The notes: generated from the letters alone by a model not told the origin. DNA of 64,000 nt from JBBDST01 sp040904765 (GCA_040904765.1 JBBDST010000064.1:1-64000), one strand, 5' to 3'; positions 25,148 through 34,326 are shown, numbered from the stretch's first letter. Made by a program: numbers and translations.

Positions 25148-25515
25148 CAACGCTCGCGGAGGCCGGCACGTCGGCTGACCGCACATCACTGGACATGCGG
25201 CTCAAGTTGCTAAAGGCAGTCGCCGATCCGACACGCCTGGCGGTGCTCGACAGCCTGGCGACGGATGGCGCGCGGTGTCATGGCGACCTGGAAGCTCAGT
25301 TGGGGGTGCCAGCTAACCGGCTCTCATTCCACCTCAAAGTGTTGCGGGACGCCGGGCTGGTCCGGGCGAACCGTCAGGGTCGCCGGGTGCGCTACTGCCT
25401 CGAGTTTGGGGCGACCGATGCTGTGCGTGCTGCGCTACCTCAACTGCTGTCGATCGACAACCTCGACCCGAGCTGCTCTGCCTGTGAGCGAGCAGACCGA
25501 GAGGTACGACGATGA
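25138..25515 (+). CDS. ArsR family regulator (second copy)
   Basis: A 125-residue winged-helix regulator. The HTH is LEAQLGVPANRLSFHLKVLRDAGLV, and C-terminal Cys residues (PSCSACE) plus RCHGDL could bind metalloid. ATG at 25138 is chosen because a -10 box ends seven bases upstream; a GTG at 25123 would be upstream of the predicted transcript start. The stop overlaps the permease start as ATGA. It should bind the TTCCAA-N6-TTGGAA repeats at its own promoter and control the arsP-like permease gene. Confidence 0.88.
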   Translation: MVGTTLAEAGTSADRTSLDMRLKLLKAVADPTRLAVLDSLATDGARCHGDLEAQLGVPANRLSFHLKVLRDAGLVRANRQGRRVRYCLEFGATDAVRAALPQLLSIDNLDPSCSACERADREVRR

Positions 25516-26648
25516 GCACCACCGACCACACTGCAGCCGGGCAGGCAGGCCCAGACAAGACGGTTGCCGACCCGCAGTCGGCACTTGCTTCCGATTCGTC
25601 CATCGAAAGGCCCGACGGGTCATCGGATCGCCCGCCGGCCCGCCGACTCATCTCCGGGCTCATCGCGGCTGCCGTGGCCTGGGCTGGGCTGTACGCGTTT
25701 AACGAGTGGGTATGGGACGTCGTCATCTATGACCTGATGGGATTAGATCCTGTATCCAAGGTCGGCAGCGCGATCCACTTCTTCCTGTACGACACCGCAA
25801 AGATCATGCTGCTGATCGTTGGGCTCATCTTCGCGATCAGCCTGGCGCGATCGTCAGTCCCCCCAGAACGGGTCCGCAATCTGATCGTCAACCGACACGT
25901 CGCAGTCGGGTTTTTGCTGGCCGCCGGGTTTGGGGCAATCACGCCGTTTTGTTCGTGCTCATCGGTGCCGCTGTTTATCGGATTTGTCGCCGCAGGCGTG
26001 CCTTTGGGGGTGACACTGACGTTCTTGATCGCCAGCCCGTTGATCAACGAGATCGGGATCGTGATGCTTGCCGGCATGGTGGGCTGGGAGATCGCAGCGC
26101 TGTACTTGCTGACCGGCCTGACTTTGGCGATCGCGGCCGGCGCGTTGCTGTCCCGGCTAAAACTTGAGCGGTGGATCGATCCGTTCGTGACTGAACTTAA
26201 GGTGCCAACCGGGATCGATGGGGGCAAACCGAGTCTGGCCGAACGCATCGACTTCGCGAAGATCGAAACGATCGACATCGTGCGCAGCGTCTGGGTGTAC
26301 GTGCTCATCGGCATCGCGATCGGTGCGGCCATGCACGGCTGGGTTCCGGCGGACTTCTTTATCACCAGCGGGATCGCCGACAGCCCCTGGGCGGTGCCGG
26401 CCGCCACCATCATCGGTGTCCCGCTCTACGCCAACGTCGCCGGGGTCGTCCCGCTGATCGAGGCGGTCTACACCAAGGGCCTTGGTCTAGGTACCGCGAT
26501 GGCTTTCATGATGAGCATCGTCGCCCTGTCACTACCCGCCATGATCCTGCTCAAGCGTGTCATGCGTCTCCCGTTGCTGGCGATCTACGTCGCCACCGTG
26601 ACCGTAGGAATCATCGCTATCGGCTATCTGTTCGACCTGATCGTCTAA
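25512..26648 (+). CDS. ArsP-like permease (UPF0718 family)
   Basis: A 378-residue permease with eight or so hydrophobic helices. The strongly conserved TPFCSCSSVPLFIGF and LIASPLINE motifs identify the family of ArsP, known to export trivalent organoarsenicals. Some relatives have other or unknown substrates. A hydrophilic 45-residue N-terminus precedes helix 1. It is translationally coupled to arsR and followed by a small CxxC thioredoxin-like gene, a common trio. It is probably induced by metalloids. Confidence 0.88.
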   Translation: MSTTDHTAAGQAGPDKTVADPQSALASDSSIERPDGSSDRPPARRLISGLIAAAVAWAGLYAFNEWVWDVVIYDLMGLDPVSKVGSAIHFFLYDTAKIMLLIVGLIFAISLARSSVPPERVRNLIVNRHVAVGFLLAAGFGAITPFCSCSSVPLFIGFVAAGVPLGVTLTFLIASPLINEIGIVMLAGMVGWEIAALYLLTGLTLAIAAGALLSRLKLERWIDPFVTELKVPTGIDGGKPSLAERIDFAKIETIDIVRSVWVYVLIGIAIGAAMHGWVPADFFITSGIADSPWAVPAATIIGVPLYANVAGVVPLIEAVYTKGLGLGTAMAFMMSIVALSLPAMILLKRVMRLPLLAIYVATVTVGIIAIGYLFDLIV

Positions 26649-26738
26649 CCGTCAACCATCGCAGCGTCATACGACCCGATGAACGATCGCTGACCGACCT
26701 ATCGCACGACCCAGACAACAAACAAAGAAGGAATCACC

Positions 26739-26972
26739 ATGGACATCAAAGTGCTCGGACCGGGCTGCAACAACTGTGTAACCCTCGAGGCGCGTACCCG
26801 TGAGGCCCTCGCCGAACTCGGTGAGGACGTGACGATCGAAAAAATCACCGACACCGCACAGATCATGGGCTACGGCGTTATGTCCACCCCGGGGCTCGTC
26901 GTCGACGGCCAAGTCGTCCTCTCCGGTCGAGTCCCAAGCGTCAAGCAGTTAACCAAGCTGCTCAACCCGTGA
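26739..26972 (+). CDS. Small thioredoxin-like CxxC protein
   Basis: A 77-residue glutaredoxin/thioredoxin-fold protein with Cys10 and Cys13 in GCNNC and a cis-Pro in STPGLVVDG, the pattern of the redox-active disulfide protein 2 family. These genes are typically next to UPF0718 permeases, as here (90 nt downstream). It may keep the permease Cys residues reduced or deliver thiol-bound metalloid (inference). AAGGAATCACC precedes the ATG. Confidence 0.85.
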   Translation: MDIKVLGPGCNNCVTLEARTREALAELGEDVTIEKITDTAQIMGYGVMSTPGLVVDGQVVLSGRVPSVKQLTKLLNP

Positions 26973-27225
26973 GTCGGCGCGGCAACCGGCTTGGTTTTTA
27001 CCCCCGCACCTGGCGCTATGCGACGTCCAACAACGTTTTAAGCGTCCGCTCAAAGTTGTCGCCCTAATCGGAAAAATTATGCGCAAGATCAGACGCGCTC
27101 CTTTTGGCGTCGCAACGCTTAGGTCCCCCGCACCGCCATCTCACGTGACTCTGATAACTCGTCAGCGCGGCACTTACACGAGCGCGCAGGCCAGACGGTG
27201 TAGCGCCACACGCCAATGCATTGCC
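26973..27225. other. Intergenic region, right end of ars segment
   Basis: With the tRNA this belongs to a stretch of almost 480 bp without a protein gene. I see no convincing ORF, no promoter box and no repeat of the tRNA sequence. It is where a mobile-element junction would lie if the segment was inserted at the tRNA 3' end. Confidence 0.5.
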
Positions 27226-27243
27226 AAAGCGGGAGAAACCCGC
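27226..27243 (-). terminator. Terminator of tRNA-Ser(TGA)
   Basis: On the minus strand, GCGGG-TTTCT-CCCGC followed by TTT lies 23 nt past the tRNA 3' end. It is a short but well-placed intrinsic terminator. Confidence 0.6.
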
Positions 27244-27265
27244 CTCGGATGGAATGCACAGGCAG

Positions 27266-27354
27266 CGGAGGGTGGGGGATTCGAACCCCCGGTGCGAGTC
27301 GCCCCGCACGACGGTTTTCAAGACCGTTGCATTCGTCCGCTCTGCCAACCCTCC
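27266..27354 (-). tRNA. tRNA-Ser(TGA)
   Basis: A complete 89-nt class II tRNA with acceptor GGAGGGT/ACCCTCC, anticodon arm ACGGT-CTTGAAA-ACCGT (anticodon TGA), long variable arm and T-loop TTCGAAT. CCA is not encoded. Its 3' end faces the ars segment, the usual orientation for an island inserted at a tRNA. Confidence 0.96.
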
Positions 27355-27451
27355 GTGACCTCGCCGCAAACTGACATCTTGGTGACAGACACCATAAGAT
27401 GCCAAACTGTGGGAGACACCTGTGAAAGCCTAGCGATGAGTGGAGCAGCTA

Positions 27452-28309
27452 ATGAACGGCGACCCTGACACGCTGCGGGCAAGACGCCTTTTTGGCCGGC
27501 TTGAAGCCATCCATACAATCGCCTATTTCGCACCCCATGTACTTGATACGCAACAGCGTCATGGGTTCACCGACCGGTCAGTGGGCTATGTCGCTGCCCG
27601 CAGTTCAGCGCTAGGGCAGGTCCCCGCCGAAGTGGTCACCGCCCTGTTTTACAGCTTCTCTCATCGGGCGATTGCCCGCGCTATCCCTCACGCTTACAGC
27701 ATTGCTGAACCCTCAGCGACACTTGCGATGATGTCAACGGCGGTACGTGAGGTGCTTGAACCGCTGTTTGCTGACGTGCCGGACTTGATGGAGGTGGCTG
27801 ATGCCGCCTACGACGCGGCCGCGTTGCATCCGCTCATCGGCGCACCCCTTGGTGCTGCGTGGGCTTCTGTTGCGGTGAGTGACAATCCGGCGTTGAAACT
27901 ATGGCAGGCAGCAACGATTATCCGTGAAGTACGCGGCGACACACATATTGCGCTGCTTATGGCCAACGGGTTGGACGGAGTTGAAGCGCATCTGACAACC
28001 CGCGGCGACACACCCAAACTGCGAGAAATTATCGGCCAACAACGACTCATCACCGACGACGAGTTCGATCAGGCGGTGGCACGTCTGCAGGCCCGGGGCC
28101 TACTTGAAACTGATGGTTCGTTAAGCGCCGAAGGCGAAACGTTACGCGCGAAAATCGAACACGACACCGACCAGCTGTTGGCTCGACCATGGCAAGCGTT
28201 TGGTGACGTCCGAGCAGATGCGCTGATCGCTCAACTTGATCCGCTGGTTGCTCGCATCATCGAAGCGAAACTGGTTCCTGGCATTGTGGCGCGTGCCGCC
28301 ACCGTGTGA
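27452..28309 (+). CDS. SCO6745-family (SalK-type) protein
   Basis: A 285-residue cytoplasmic protein of the actinobacterial SCO6745 family, previously labelled helix-turn-helix SalK. The N-terminal R..RR.FG.LE.IH.I.YF.P and the central HPLIGAPLGAAW and RGDTHIALL segments are characteristic. The C-terminal part resembles a winged helix (RLQARGLLETDGSLSAEGE). The molecular function is unknown. ATG at 27452 follows TGGAG at seven bases; an in-frame GTG four codons upstream is less likely. It is convergent with serS. Confidence 0.8.
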   Translation: MNGDPDTLRARRLFGRLEAIHTIAYFAPHVLDTQQRHGFTDRSVGYVAARSSALGQVPAEVVTALFYSFSHRAIARAIPHAYSIAEPSATLAMMSTAVREVLEPLFADVPDLMEVADAAYDAAALHPLIGAPLGAAWASVAVSDNPALKLWQAATIIREVRGDTHIALLMANGLDGVEAHLTTRGDTPKLREIIGQQRLITDDEFDQAVARLQARGLLETDGSLSAEGETLRAKIEHDTDQLLARPWQAFGDVRADALIAQLDPLVARIIEAKLVPGIVARAATV

Positions 28310-28340
28310 GCGACCGAAACGACGGTGCTGCACATTGCAT

Positions 28341-29612
28341 CTACTGGCGATTAGACGTAAGCATCACCTCACGCCCAAAATAGGGCTTAAGGGCCTCTGG
28401 AACCGCGACTGTGCCATCAGCCCGCTGATGTTGCTCAACCACCGCGATAATGGCCCGCTGCACGGCAAGGGCAGTGCCATTGAGCGTGTGCACCAGCATG
28501 TTTGGACCATCTGCCTGTTTTAGGCGTGTTCGCAGCCGACGCGCCTGATAGTCGGTTGTGTTCGAACACGACGTCACTTCTCGGTAGGCGTCTTGACCGG
28601 GCAGCCATGCTTCCAGGTCAAATTTGCGGGCTGCTGACGAACCCAAATCTCCTACCGGAATGTCAACGATCTGAGCGTGAATGTCTAGCCCGGTAAAGAT
28701 CTCTTCTTGAATCCCAAGGATGCGTTCGTGTTCGGCGTCGGCATCGTCAGGATGTACGAGCGAGAACATCTCCACTTTTTCAAACTGATGGACCCGCAAA
28801 ATGCCGCGCGTGTCTTTGCCGTGCGCGCCAGCTTCTCGGCGGAAACAGGGCGAGTATGCGACGTAGCGTAACGGCAGCTCGGTGGCGTCAAGAATCTCAT
28901 CCATGTGCAGCCCCGCCAGCGGCACTTCAGAAGTCCCGACCAGATACAAGTCATCGTCGCGAGTGCGAAATAGCTGCTGTTCGTCGGTGGGCAAAAACCC
29001 GGTGCCATACATCGCGTCTTCGCGCACCAAAACGGGCGGGATAACCGGGATGTGGCCGTGGCTCATGGCCACATCGATGGCGTAACGGACCAGCGCAAAT
29101 TCAAGCAGTGCCGCATCGTTTTTCAGGTAGGCAAACCGTGCACCGGACACTTTCGCACCCCGGGCAAGATCCAGTGCGTCGGCGGCTTCGAGCAAGGCGA
29201 CATGATCTTGCGGGGGGAACGCAAACGTCGGTTTGACGCCAAACGTACGCACAACCACGCCGTCGCCTTCATCGCCATCAGGCGCGTCCGGATGGGGCAG
29301 GTTGGGAACACGCGCAAACGCATCATGATGCTCGGCGTCAAGTACTGCGAGCTGCTCTTCGGCGGCCGCAACCCTGGCTTTTAACGTCTGGGCTGCATCA
29401 ATTAAGGCCGGCCGTTCTTCAGGTGTGGCGGTTGAGATCTGCTGTGAAGCTGTGCGCTGTGCGGCGCGTAGCTCGTTTAAGGCATGGACTGCTTCACGAC
29501 GTTTGTGTTCAAGCTGGCGCAACGCCTCAAGGGCATCGCGACTGACATTACGGCGTGCAAGCGCAGTCGCATAGGTCTCAAAGTTTTCGTCAAGAGCACG
29601 CGCATCAATCAC
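28341..29612 (-). CDS. serS: Seryl-tRNA synthetase
   Basis: A 423-residue class II synthetase that charges tRNA-Ser. It has an N-terminal coiled-coil arm (~residues 25-105), then a catalytic core with motif 2 (FRREAGAHGKDTRG) and motif 3 (NGTALAVQRAI). The GTG at 29612 overlaps the pheA stop (GTGA) and has AAAGGA nine bases upstream. An ATG 20 codons earlier lies inside pheA and is rejected. Two functional tRNA-Ser genes are elsewhere in the window. Confidence 0.97.
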   Translation of the reverse strand: MIDARALDENFETYATALARRNVSRDALEALRQLEHKRREAVHALNELRAAQRTASQQISTATPEERPALIDAAQTLKARVAAAEEQLAVLDAEHHDAFARVPNLPHPDAPDGDEGDGVVVRTFGVKPTFAFPPQDHVALLEAADALDLARGAKVSGARFAYLKNDAALLEFALVRYAIDVAMSHGHIPVIPPVLVREDAMYGTGFLPTDEQQLFRTRDDDLYLVGTSEVPLAGLHMDEILDATELPLRYVAYSPCFRREAGAHGKDTRGILRVHQFEKVEMFSLVHPDDADAEHERILGIQEEIFTGLDIHAQIVDIPVGDLGSSAARKFDLEAWLPGQDAYREVTSCSNTTDYQARRLRTRLKQADGPNMLVHTLNGTALAVQRAIIAVVEQHQRADGTVAVPEALKPYFGREVMLTSNRQ

Positions 29613-30571
29613 GCTAACGGTCCTTTCGTTGCGTCGCGCCCGGTCGCAGAGGCTCGCCATGCCTGAAGCCATGCGGTGGCGTCGCGATGTTTCACATCGT
29701 CGACCTTGGCATGTTGGGCAGCGGCCGCATCAAACGGTGTGGCACGCGGGTAGGACCCAAGGATGGTGATGTCACGCTGCGTACGACGTACCGCAGCCAA
29801 GGCATCGCCAACTCTCGCGTCAAGCACATGGCCTTCAACATCCACAAAGAAGCAGTATTCGCCCAGTTCTGCTTTCGTTGGGCGCGATTCGATCTTCGTT
29901 AAGTTCAAATCGCGTTCAGCAAACACTTCCAGCAGTTTCAACAACGCCCCTGGACGGTTCGTGTCGATGTACACCACAACCGACGTTTTGTCCCAGCCGG
30001 TCGGGGCAGGAAGTTCTGTACCGACCACCACAAACCGGGTGGTGTTCGTGTCACGATCAGTGATCGCGTCGGCCAGCACGCTCAGTCCGTAACGTTCTGC
30101 CGCCAGCCGGTTCACGATCGCTACATGGCCGATGCCCTGCTCGGCTGCATGTTCGGCGGCGCGAGCCGTTGAGGACATGCTCACCCGTTCGACTGAACCA
30201 GTCAAGCGCGACAGCCACTGGCTGCAACCGGCCAACGGCACCGGATGTGAATACACGGCTGTGACTGCGTCAAGCGTCGTGCCGTTGGGAGCGGCTGCGA
30301 CCAGTTCGACAGCAAGTTCATGTTCGGCGGTGATCAGCAGGTCCGTGTGGGCTGCGAGCGCGTCAAGGGTGGCCGTAACGGAGCCTTCAAGCGTGTTTTC
30401 GATCGGAACGACACCTTGCGTTGCCAGGCCGTCTGAAACGTGACGGAATACTTGGGGAATATCGTGACAGGCCAACAGTTTCGCCGTCGTGTCATGTTTG
30501 GTAACAGCGCGGGCTGCCGTTTCGGTGAAGGTTCCTTCGGGCCCAAGATAGGCGGTGATGTGTGCCGTCAC
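29609..30571 (-). CDS. pheA: Prephenate dehydratase
   Basis: A 320-residue monofunctional prephenate dehydratase, converting prephenate to phenylpyruvate for phenylalanine synthesis. The catalytic domain includes YLGPEGTFTE, the PIENTLEGSV loop and NTTRFVVVG. A C-terminal ACT domain with GALLKLLEVFAERDLNLTKIESRP should give feedback inhibition by Phe. A 45-residue tail follows the ACT domain. The GTG start at 30571 overlaps the DUF4446 stop and the stop overlaps the serS start, forming a tightly coupled trio. Confidence 0.96.
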   Translation of the reverse strand: MTAHITAYLGPEGTFTETAARAVTKHDTTAKLLACHDIPQVFRHVSDGLATQGVVPIENTLEGSVTATLDALAAHTDLLITAEHELAVELVAAAPNGTTLDAVTAVYSHPVPLAGCSQWLSRLTGSVERVSMSSTARAAEHAAEQGIGHVAIVNRLAAERYGLSVLADAITDRDTNTTRFVVVGTELPAPTGWDKTSVVVYIDTNRPGALLKLLEVFAERDLNLTKIESRPTKAELGEYCFFVDVEGHVLDARVGDALAAVRRTQRDITILGSYPRATPFDAAAAQHAKVDDVKHRDATAWLQAWRASATGRDATKGPLA

Positions 30572-31077
30572 GACGTTGCCATCCGTGCGGTTTGGTGGCG
30601 TTCTTGGGACGCGGTAATGGCTTGCTGTTCTTCGGCGCTTAACGCCGCATCGGAAACGCCGTTACGTACCGGCTTGGCGTATACGCGCGTGTCGGAACGG
30701 CCGTTGATTGCCGAAATCACGGCACCGGTGCCGTGTGCGTCAAGGAGCGCAAGGGAAAACGACTGATCGCCGCCCATGTAAGAAAACGCGTCGTAGCGCA
30801 CCACTGTGGCGTGCGACACGGTGTAGCTGAGCGTGTCCGCCAGTCGATGCACGGTGCCGTCTTGTGCGGCCGCATGTGCTTCGGCGCGTTCGAGTCGTGA
30901 CGCAAACGCGGCTAACGCTCGAACGACGTCATGTTCGCCATTGGCGAACGCTTTGACGTAACGGCGGTCAAGGCGTCTTAGCCGCAGTGTCAACACTGTG
31001 ACAAAGAACGCCAGTATCACTGCAACACTGGCCACAATAACGACCAGCAGTGCAACGATTTCGGGCTCAAGATTCAC
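30568..31077 (-). CDS. DUF4446 family membrane-anchored protein
   Basis: A 169-residue protein with one N-terminal membrane helix (IVALLVVIVASVAVILAFFVTV), a helical linker and a C-terminal domain with YDAFSYMGGDQSFSLALLD and INGRSDTRVYAKP, diagnostic of DUF4446. The function is unknown; it is widespread in Gram-positive bacteria. GTG at 31077 with GGAG at six bases is preferred to a TTG four codons earlier. It is translationally coupled to pheA (GTGA overlap). Confidence 0.85.
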   Translation of the reverse strand: MNLEPEIVALLVVIVASVAVILAFFVTVLTLRLRRLDRRYVKAFANGEHDVVRALAAFASRLERAEAHAAAQDGTVHRLADTLSYTVSHATVVRYDAFSYMGGDQSFSLALLDAHGTGAVISAINGRSDTRVYAKPVRNGVSDAALSAEEQQAITASQERHQTARMATS

Positions 31078-31123
31078 AGGTATCTCCAAAGATGTGGCAA
31101 GGCAACGTTAGCGACTGACCGCC

Positions 31124-32017
31124 TTAGGGCTGGTCTAGCCATGCTGCAAACGGCATCTGTGTCAGTGTCTCATACACCGACACGTAAGTTGCGGCCGTGT
31201 GGGCAACCACGTCGGCGGGAAGGGCTGGAGCTGGGGGACGTTTGTCCCACCCGGTGGTTTGTGCAAAGTCGCGCACAAACTGTTTGTCGAAACTTGGCGG
31301 AGTGGCGCCAGGCTGCCATTTGTCTTTGGGCCAGTAGCGTGACGAATCGGGGGTCATCACCTCGTCAGCTAACACCAGTTCGCCGTCGCGCAAGCCAAAT
31401 TCAAATTTGGTGTCAGCCAAAATGATGCCGCGGGTCGCCGCATGGGCTGCACCGAGGTTATAGAGCGCAATTGCCCGTTCTTTCATGGTGGTGGCAAGGC
31501 CTTCACCCAGCGCATCAACCATCACGGCAAACGGGACGTTCTCGTCGTGCGTGCCCGCCTCGTTTTTGGTTGCCGGAGTGAAGATCGGCGTGTCCAAACG
31601 ATCTGCTTCACGTAACCCTGGCGGCAGTTCAACCCCACACACGGCCCCGCCGTCACGATATTCGCTCCAGCCTGAACCAGCCAGATAGCCACGTACAACA
31701 CATTCAAACGGAATGATGTCAACCGTTTTGCACAACATAAACCGACCACGCAAGAACTCGACGTCTGCCTGCAGATGTTCTGGCAAATCAAGGGTAGAGG
31801 TAGACAACAGATGATTTGGCATCACTTGGGCGACCTGCTGAAACCAAAACGCGCTCAGTGCCGTCAACACCCGGCCTTTGTTGGGTACCGGGGTCGGGTG
31901 CACCACATCGAAGGTCGACACACGATCGGAAGCAACCAGCAGCAGCGTGTCTTGATCAACGACATACAGGTCGCGTACTTTGCCCGAACGCAGATGGGTT
32001 AAGTCAGACAGTGCCAT
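31124..32017 (-). CDS. purC: SAICAR synthetase
   Basis: A 297-residue phosphoribosylaminoimidazole-succinocarboxamide synthase, joining CAIR and aspartate with ATP in purine synthesis. GKVRDLYVVD, SDRVSTFD, the ECVVRGYLAGSGW motif and LADTKFEFG are all present. ATG at 32017 follows AAAGG at seven bases, and a GTG five codons earlier overlaps that site. purD, purA and a purine-type permease lie within 15 kb, all on the minus strand except the permease. Confidence 0.97.
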   Translation of the reverse strand: MALSDLTHLRSGKVRDLYVVDQDTLLLVASDRVSTFDVVHPTPVPNKGRVLTALSAFWFQQVAQVMPNHLLSTSTLDLPEHLQADVEFLRGRFMLCKTVDIIPFECVVRGYLAGSGWSEYRDGGAVCGVELPPGLREADRLDTPIFTPATKNEAGTHDENVPFAVMVDALGEGLATTMKERAIALYNLGAAHAATRGIILADTKFEFGLRDGELVLADEVMTPDSSRYWPKDKWQPGATPPSFDKQFVRDFAQTTGWDKRPPAPALPADVVAHTAATYVSVYETLTQMPFAAWLDQP

Positions 32018-32095
32018 ACGTACGCCTTTCACCCGTATTGAAAGGGTGCCGGTGGCGTCTGCCCCGTCCCCACTATGCCACGCGACGTCTCGTCG

Positions 32096-33145
32096 TTAAG
32101 CGATCGTCACCGCATCGTCTAAATACACGTCTTGAATGGCGTTGAGTAGCGCCACACCTTCGGCGCGCTCACGCTGAAACGCCTTACGGCCCGAAATCAG
32201 ACCCATGCCGCCACCGCGCTTGTTCACCACCGCCGTACGGACCGCCTCAGCCAGATCAGATGCGCCAGATGATGCGCCGCCACTGTTGATCAGTCCGCTG
32301 CGCCCCATGTAACAGTTGGCGACCTGCCAGCGGGTCCAGTCGATCACATGTGGGGTCGTGAGCCCATCTTCCACCAGCTTATGGGTTTTACCAAACCCAA
32401 CCGAAGTGAAACCGCCGTTTGATTCGGGAGCTTTTTGTTTGATGATGTCCGCACCGATCGTGACCCCAATGTGGTTGGCTTGACCGGTCAAGTCCGCTGC
32501 CGCATGGTGGTCACCGTCCGCATTTTTGAAAGCGTCGTTGCGCAGGTAGCACCACAGCACAGTGAACATGCCCAACTGGTGGGCTTGTTCAAAGGCATCT
32601 TTGACTTCGCCAAGTTGCCGCATCGACTCTTCGGAACCAAAATAGATCGTCGCGCCAACCCCAACCGCACCTAAGTCGGAGGCCTTTTCAACCGAACCAA
32701 ACATCACCTGGTCGTAACGGTTGGGGTAGGTGAGCAGTTCGTTGTGGTTGATTTTGGCAATGAACGGGATGCGGTGCGCATACGAGCGCGAAACCGACGC
32801 CAGCACACCCATTGTTGACGCAACTGCGTTGCAGCCGCCTTCAATGGCGAGTTCCACAATGTTCTTCGGATCAAAATAGGTCGGATTCGGTGCGAATGAT
32901 GCAGCCGCTGAATGCTCAATACCTTGGTCAACCGGCAGAATCGACAGATACCCGGTGCCTCCTAGACGGCCCGCATCAAACAGACTCTGCATACTGCGTA
33001 GCACCGGCACAGGCCGGTCTGTTTGCGCAAACACGTCGTCAACAAACCGCGGTGACGGCAGGTGCAGTGACGATTTAGGAATCCCGGTGCATGTGTGCGT
33101 CAACAAATCGTTGGCGTCATCTCCGAGCAGCGCTTCAAGATTCAC
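32096..33145 (-). CDS. fbaB: Class I fructose-bisphosphate aldolase, FbaB type
   Basis: A 349-residue Schiff-base aldolase closely resembling E. coli FbaB (350 residues). It contains GTGYLSILPVDQGIEHSA, IYFGSEES, the ADIIKQK stretch expected to carry the Schiff-base Lys, and the C-terminal RTAVVNKRGGGMGLI...QDVYLD. It cleaves fructose 1,6-bisphosphate in glycolysis or makes it in gluconeogenesis. The GTG start has GGAAGG about eight bases upstream. Confidence 0.95.
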   Translation of the reverse strand: MNLEALLGDDANDLLTHTCTGIPKSSLHLPSPRFVDDVFAQTDRPVPVLRSMQSLFDAGRLGGTGYLSILPVDQGIEHSAAASFAPNPTYFDPKNIVELAIEGGCNAVASTMGVLASVSRSYAHRIPFIAKINHNELLTYPNRYDQVMFGSVEKASDLGAVGVGATIYFGSEESMRQLGEVKDAFEQAHQLGMFTVLWCYLRNDAFKNADGDHHAAADLTGQANHIGVTIGADIIKQKAPESNGGFTSVGFGKTHKLVEDGLTTPHVIDWTRWQVANCYMGRSGLINSGGASSGASDLAEAVRTAVVNKRGGGMGLISGRKAFQRERAEGVALLNAIQDVYLDDAVTIA

Positions 33146-33275
33146 AGCTACGGCCTTCCGGTTGGCTGGATGCGTCGTCCTACCTTGAGCGCACCAACTC
33201 TAGACGTGCGCCAATTAGGAGATTAGCGTCCACACGGTTGAACGAGAAGACTGCCCTAACATTAAGGAGCGTCAC

Positions 33276-34034
33276 ATGATCGATACGGGACAGTACGAAG
33301 GGATGATCGCCGAAACGGTGACGGTGCGTCACGCAGACGGCAGCTGGCTGCCCGCCTACAGCGCACGCCCACTTGGCAGCGGACCATTTCCCGCAGTGGT
33401 GCTGTTCCACCATCGGCCAGGCTGGGACGAGTACTACCGCGAAGCAACCCGCAAACTGGCGCAACATGGCTTTTTTGCGGTGTGTCCTGACCTGTATTCG
33501 CGGTTTGGTCAGGGCGATCCAGACGACGTCTCTGCCATGGTGCGTGCCGCCGGCGACGTCTCCGATCAGGCCGTTATCGATGACGGCAAGGCCTGTGTTG
33601 CCTGGCTCAAAAACCATCCGGTGACCAACGGCAACGTGGCGGTAATGGGTTCATGCTCTGGAGGCCGTCATGCACTACTCACGGCCTGCAACGACCAAAA
33701 CGTTGCCGCGGTGGTCGACTTGTGGGGCGGACGGGTCGTGATGGCGCCAGAAGAATTGAATGACCGTTACCCGGTAGCACCGATTGATTTAACCGAGCAA
33801 CTGTCCTGCCCGGTGCTTGGACTGTTTGGCGACAAAGATACGGCCCCAACCCCGGCCGAAGTGGACCAGCATGAAGCAGTGCTCGTTGCGGCGGGCAAAA
33901 CGTTTGAATTTCACCGTTATCCCGAGGCTGGTCATGGCTTTTTCTATTACGACCGTCCGGCGATGTACCACGCAGAATCAGCGGTTGACGGCTGGCGCAA
34001 AATACTGACGTTTTTGAACAACACGCTGCGCTAA
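33276..34034 (+). CDS. Dienelactone hydrolase family protein
   Basis: A 252-residue alpha/beta hydrolase. The nucleophile is Cys127 in GSCSGGRH, as in true dienelactone hydrolases. An Asp in FGDKD and His220 (AGHGFF) complete the triad. The start ATG has an excellent AAGGAG seven bases upstream. It is followed closely by a DUF6295 gene and an LLM oxidoreductase on the same strand, which may form an operon. The substrate is unknown. Confidence 0.9.
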   Translation: MIDTGQYEGMIAETVTVRHADGSWLPAYSARPLGSGPFPAVVLFHHRPGWDEYYREATRKLAQHGFFAVCPDLYSRFGQGDPDDVSAMVRAAGDVSDQAVIDDGKACVAWLKNHPVTNGNVAVMGSCSGGRHALLTACNDQNVAAVVDLWGGRVVMAPEELNDRYPVAPIDLTEQLSCPVLGLFGDKDTAPTPAEVDQHEAVLVAAGKTFEFHRYPEAGHGFFYYDRPAMYHAESAVDGWRKILTFLNNTLR

Positions 34035-34053
34035 CAACCAAACGGAGACAGTG

Positions 34054-34326
34054 ATGTGCACCAGTATCAGCGGACAGATTCAAACCACCGGCAGCGCCAA
34101 GGGCGCATCAGGTTGGTTTTCGTTGGCAAACATTACGGTCGGGTATGACCATCCGGCTCATCTGCACGACAACCACGCCATATTGCTTGATTTTGTGAAT
34201 CATGATCTAGGGCCAGGCGGACGGGTCGCCGTTGAACTCACTGCCGAAAGTGCCCGTGAACTGATCAAAGCGTTGGGTGCAACGCTGGCAGACGGTGAAG
34301 CTTACGAAGTACACGTCAGCCAATAG
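34054..34326 (+). CDS. DUF6295 family protein
   Basis: A 90-residue cytoplasmic protein. GASGWFSLANITVGYDHPAH and the GPGGRVAVELTAESAREL C-terminus match my memory of DUF6295, a small actinobacterial family without known function. ATG at 34054 is preceded in frame by a GTG, either of which could initiate; GGAGACAGTG gives the ribosome-binding site. It lies 19 nt after the dienelactone hydrolase. Confidence 0.75.
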   Translation: MCTSISGQIQTTGSAKGASGWFSLANITVGYDHPAHLHDNHAILLDFVNHDLGPGGRVAVELTAESARELIKALGATLADGEAYEVHVSQ

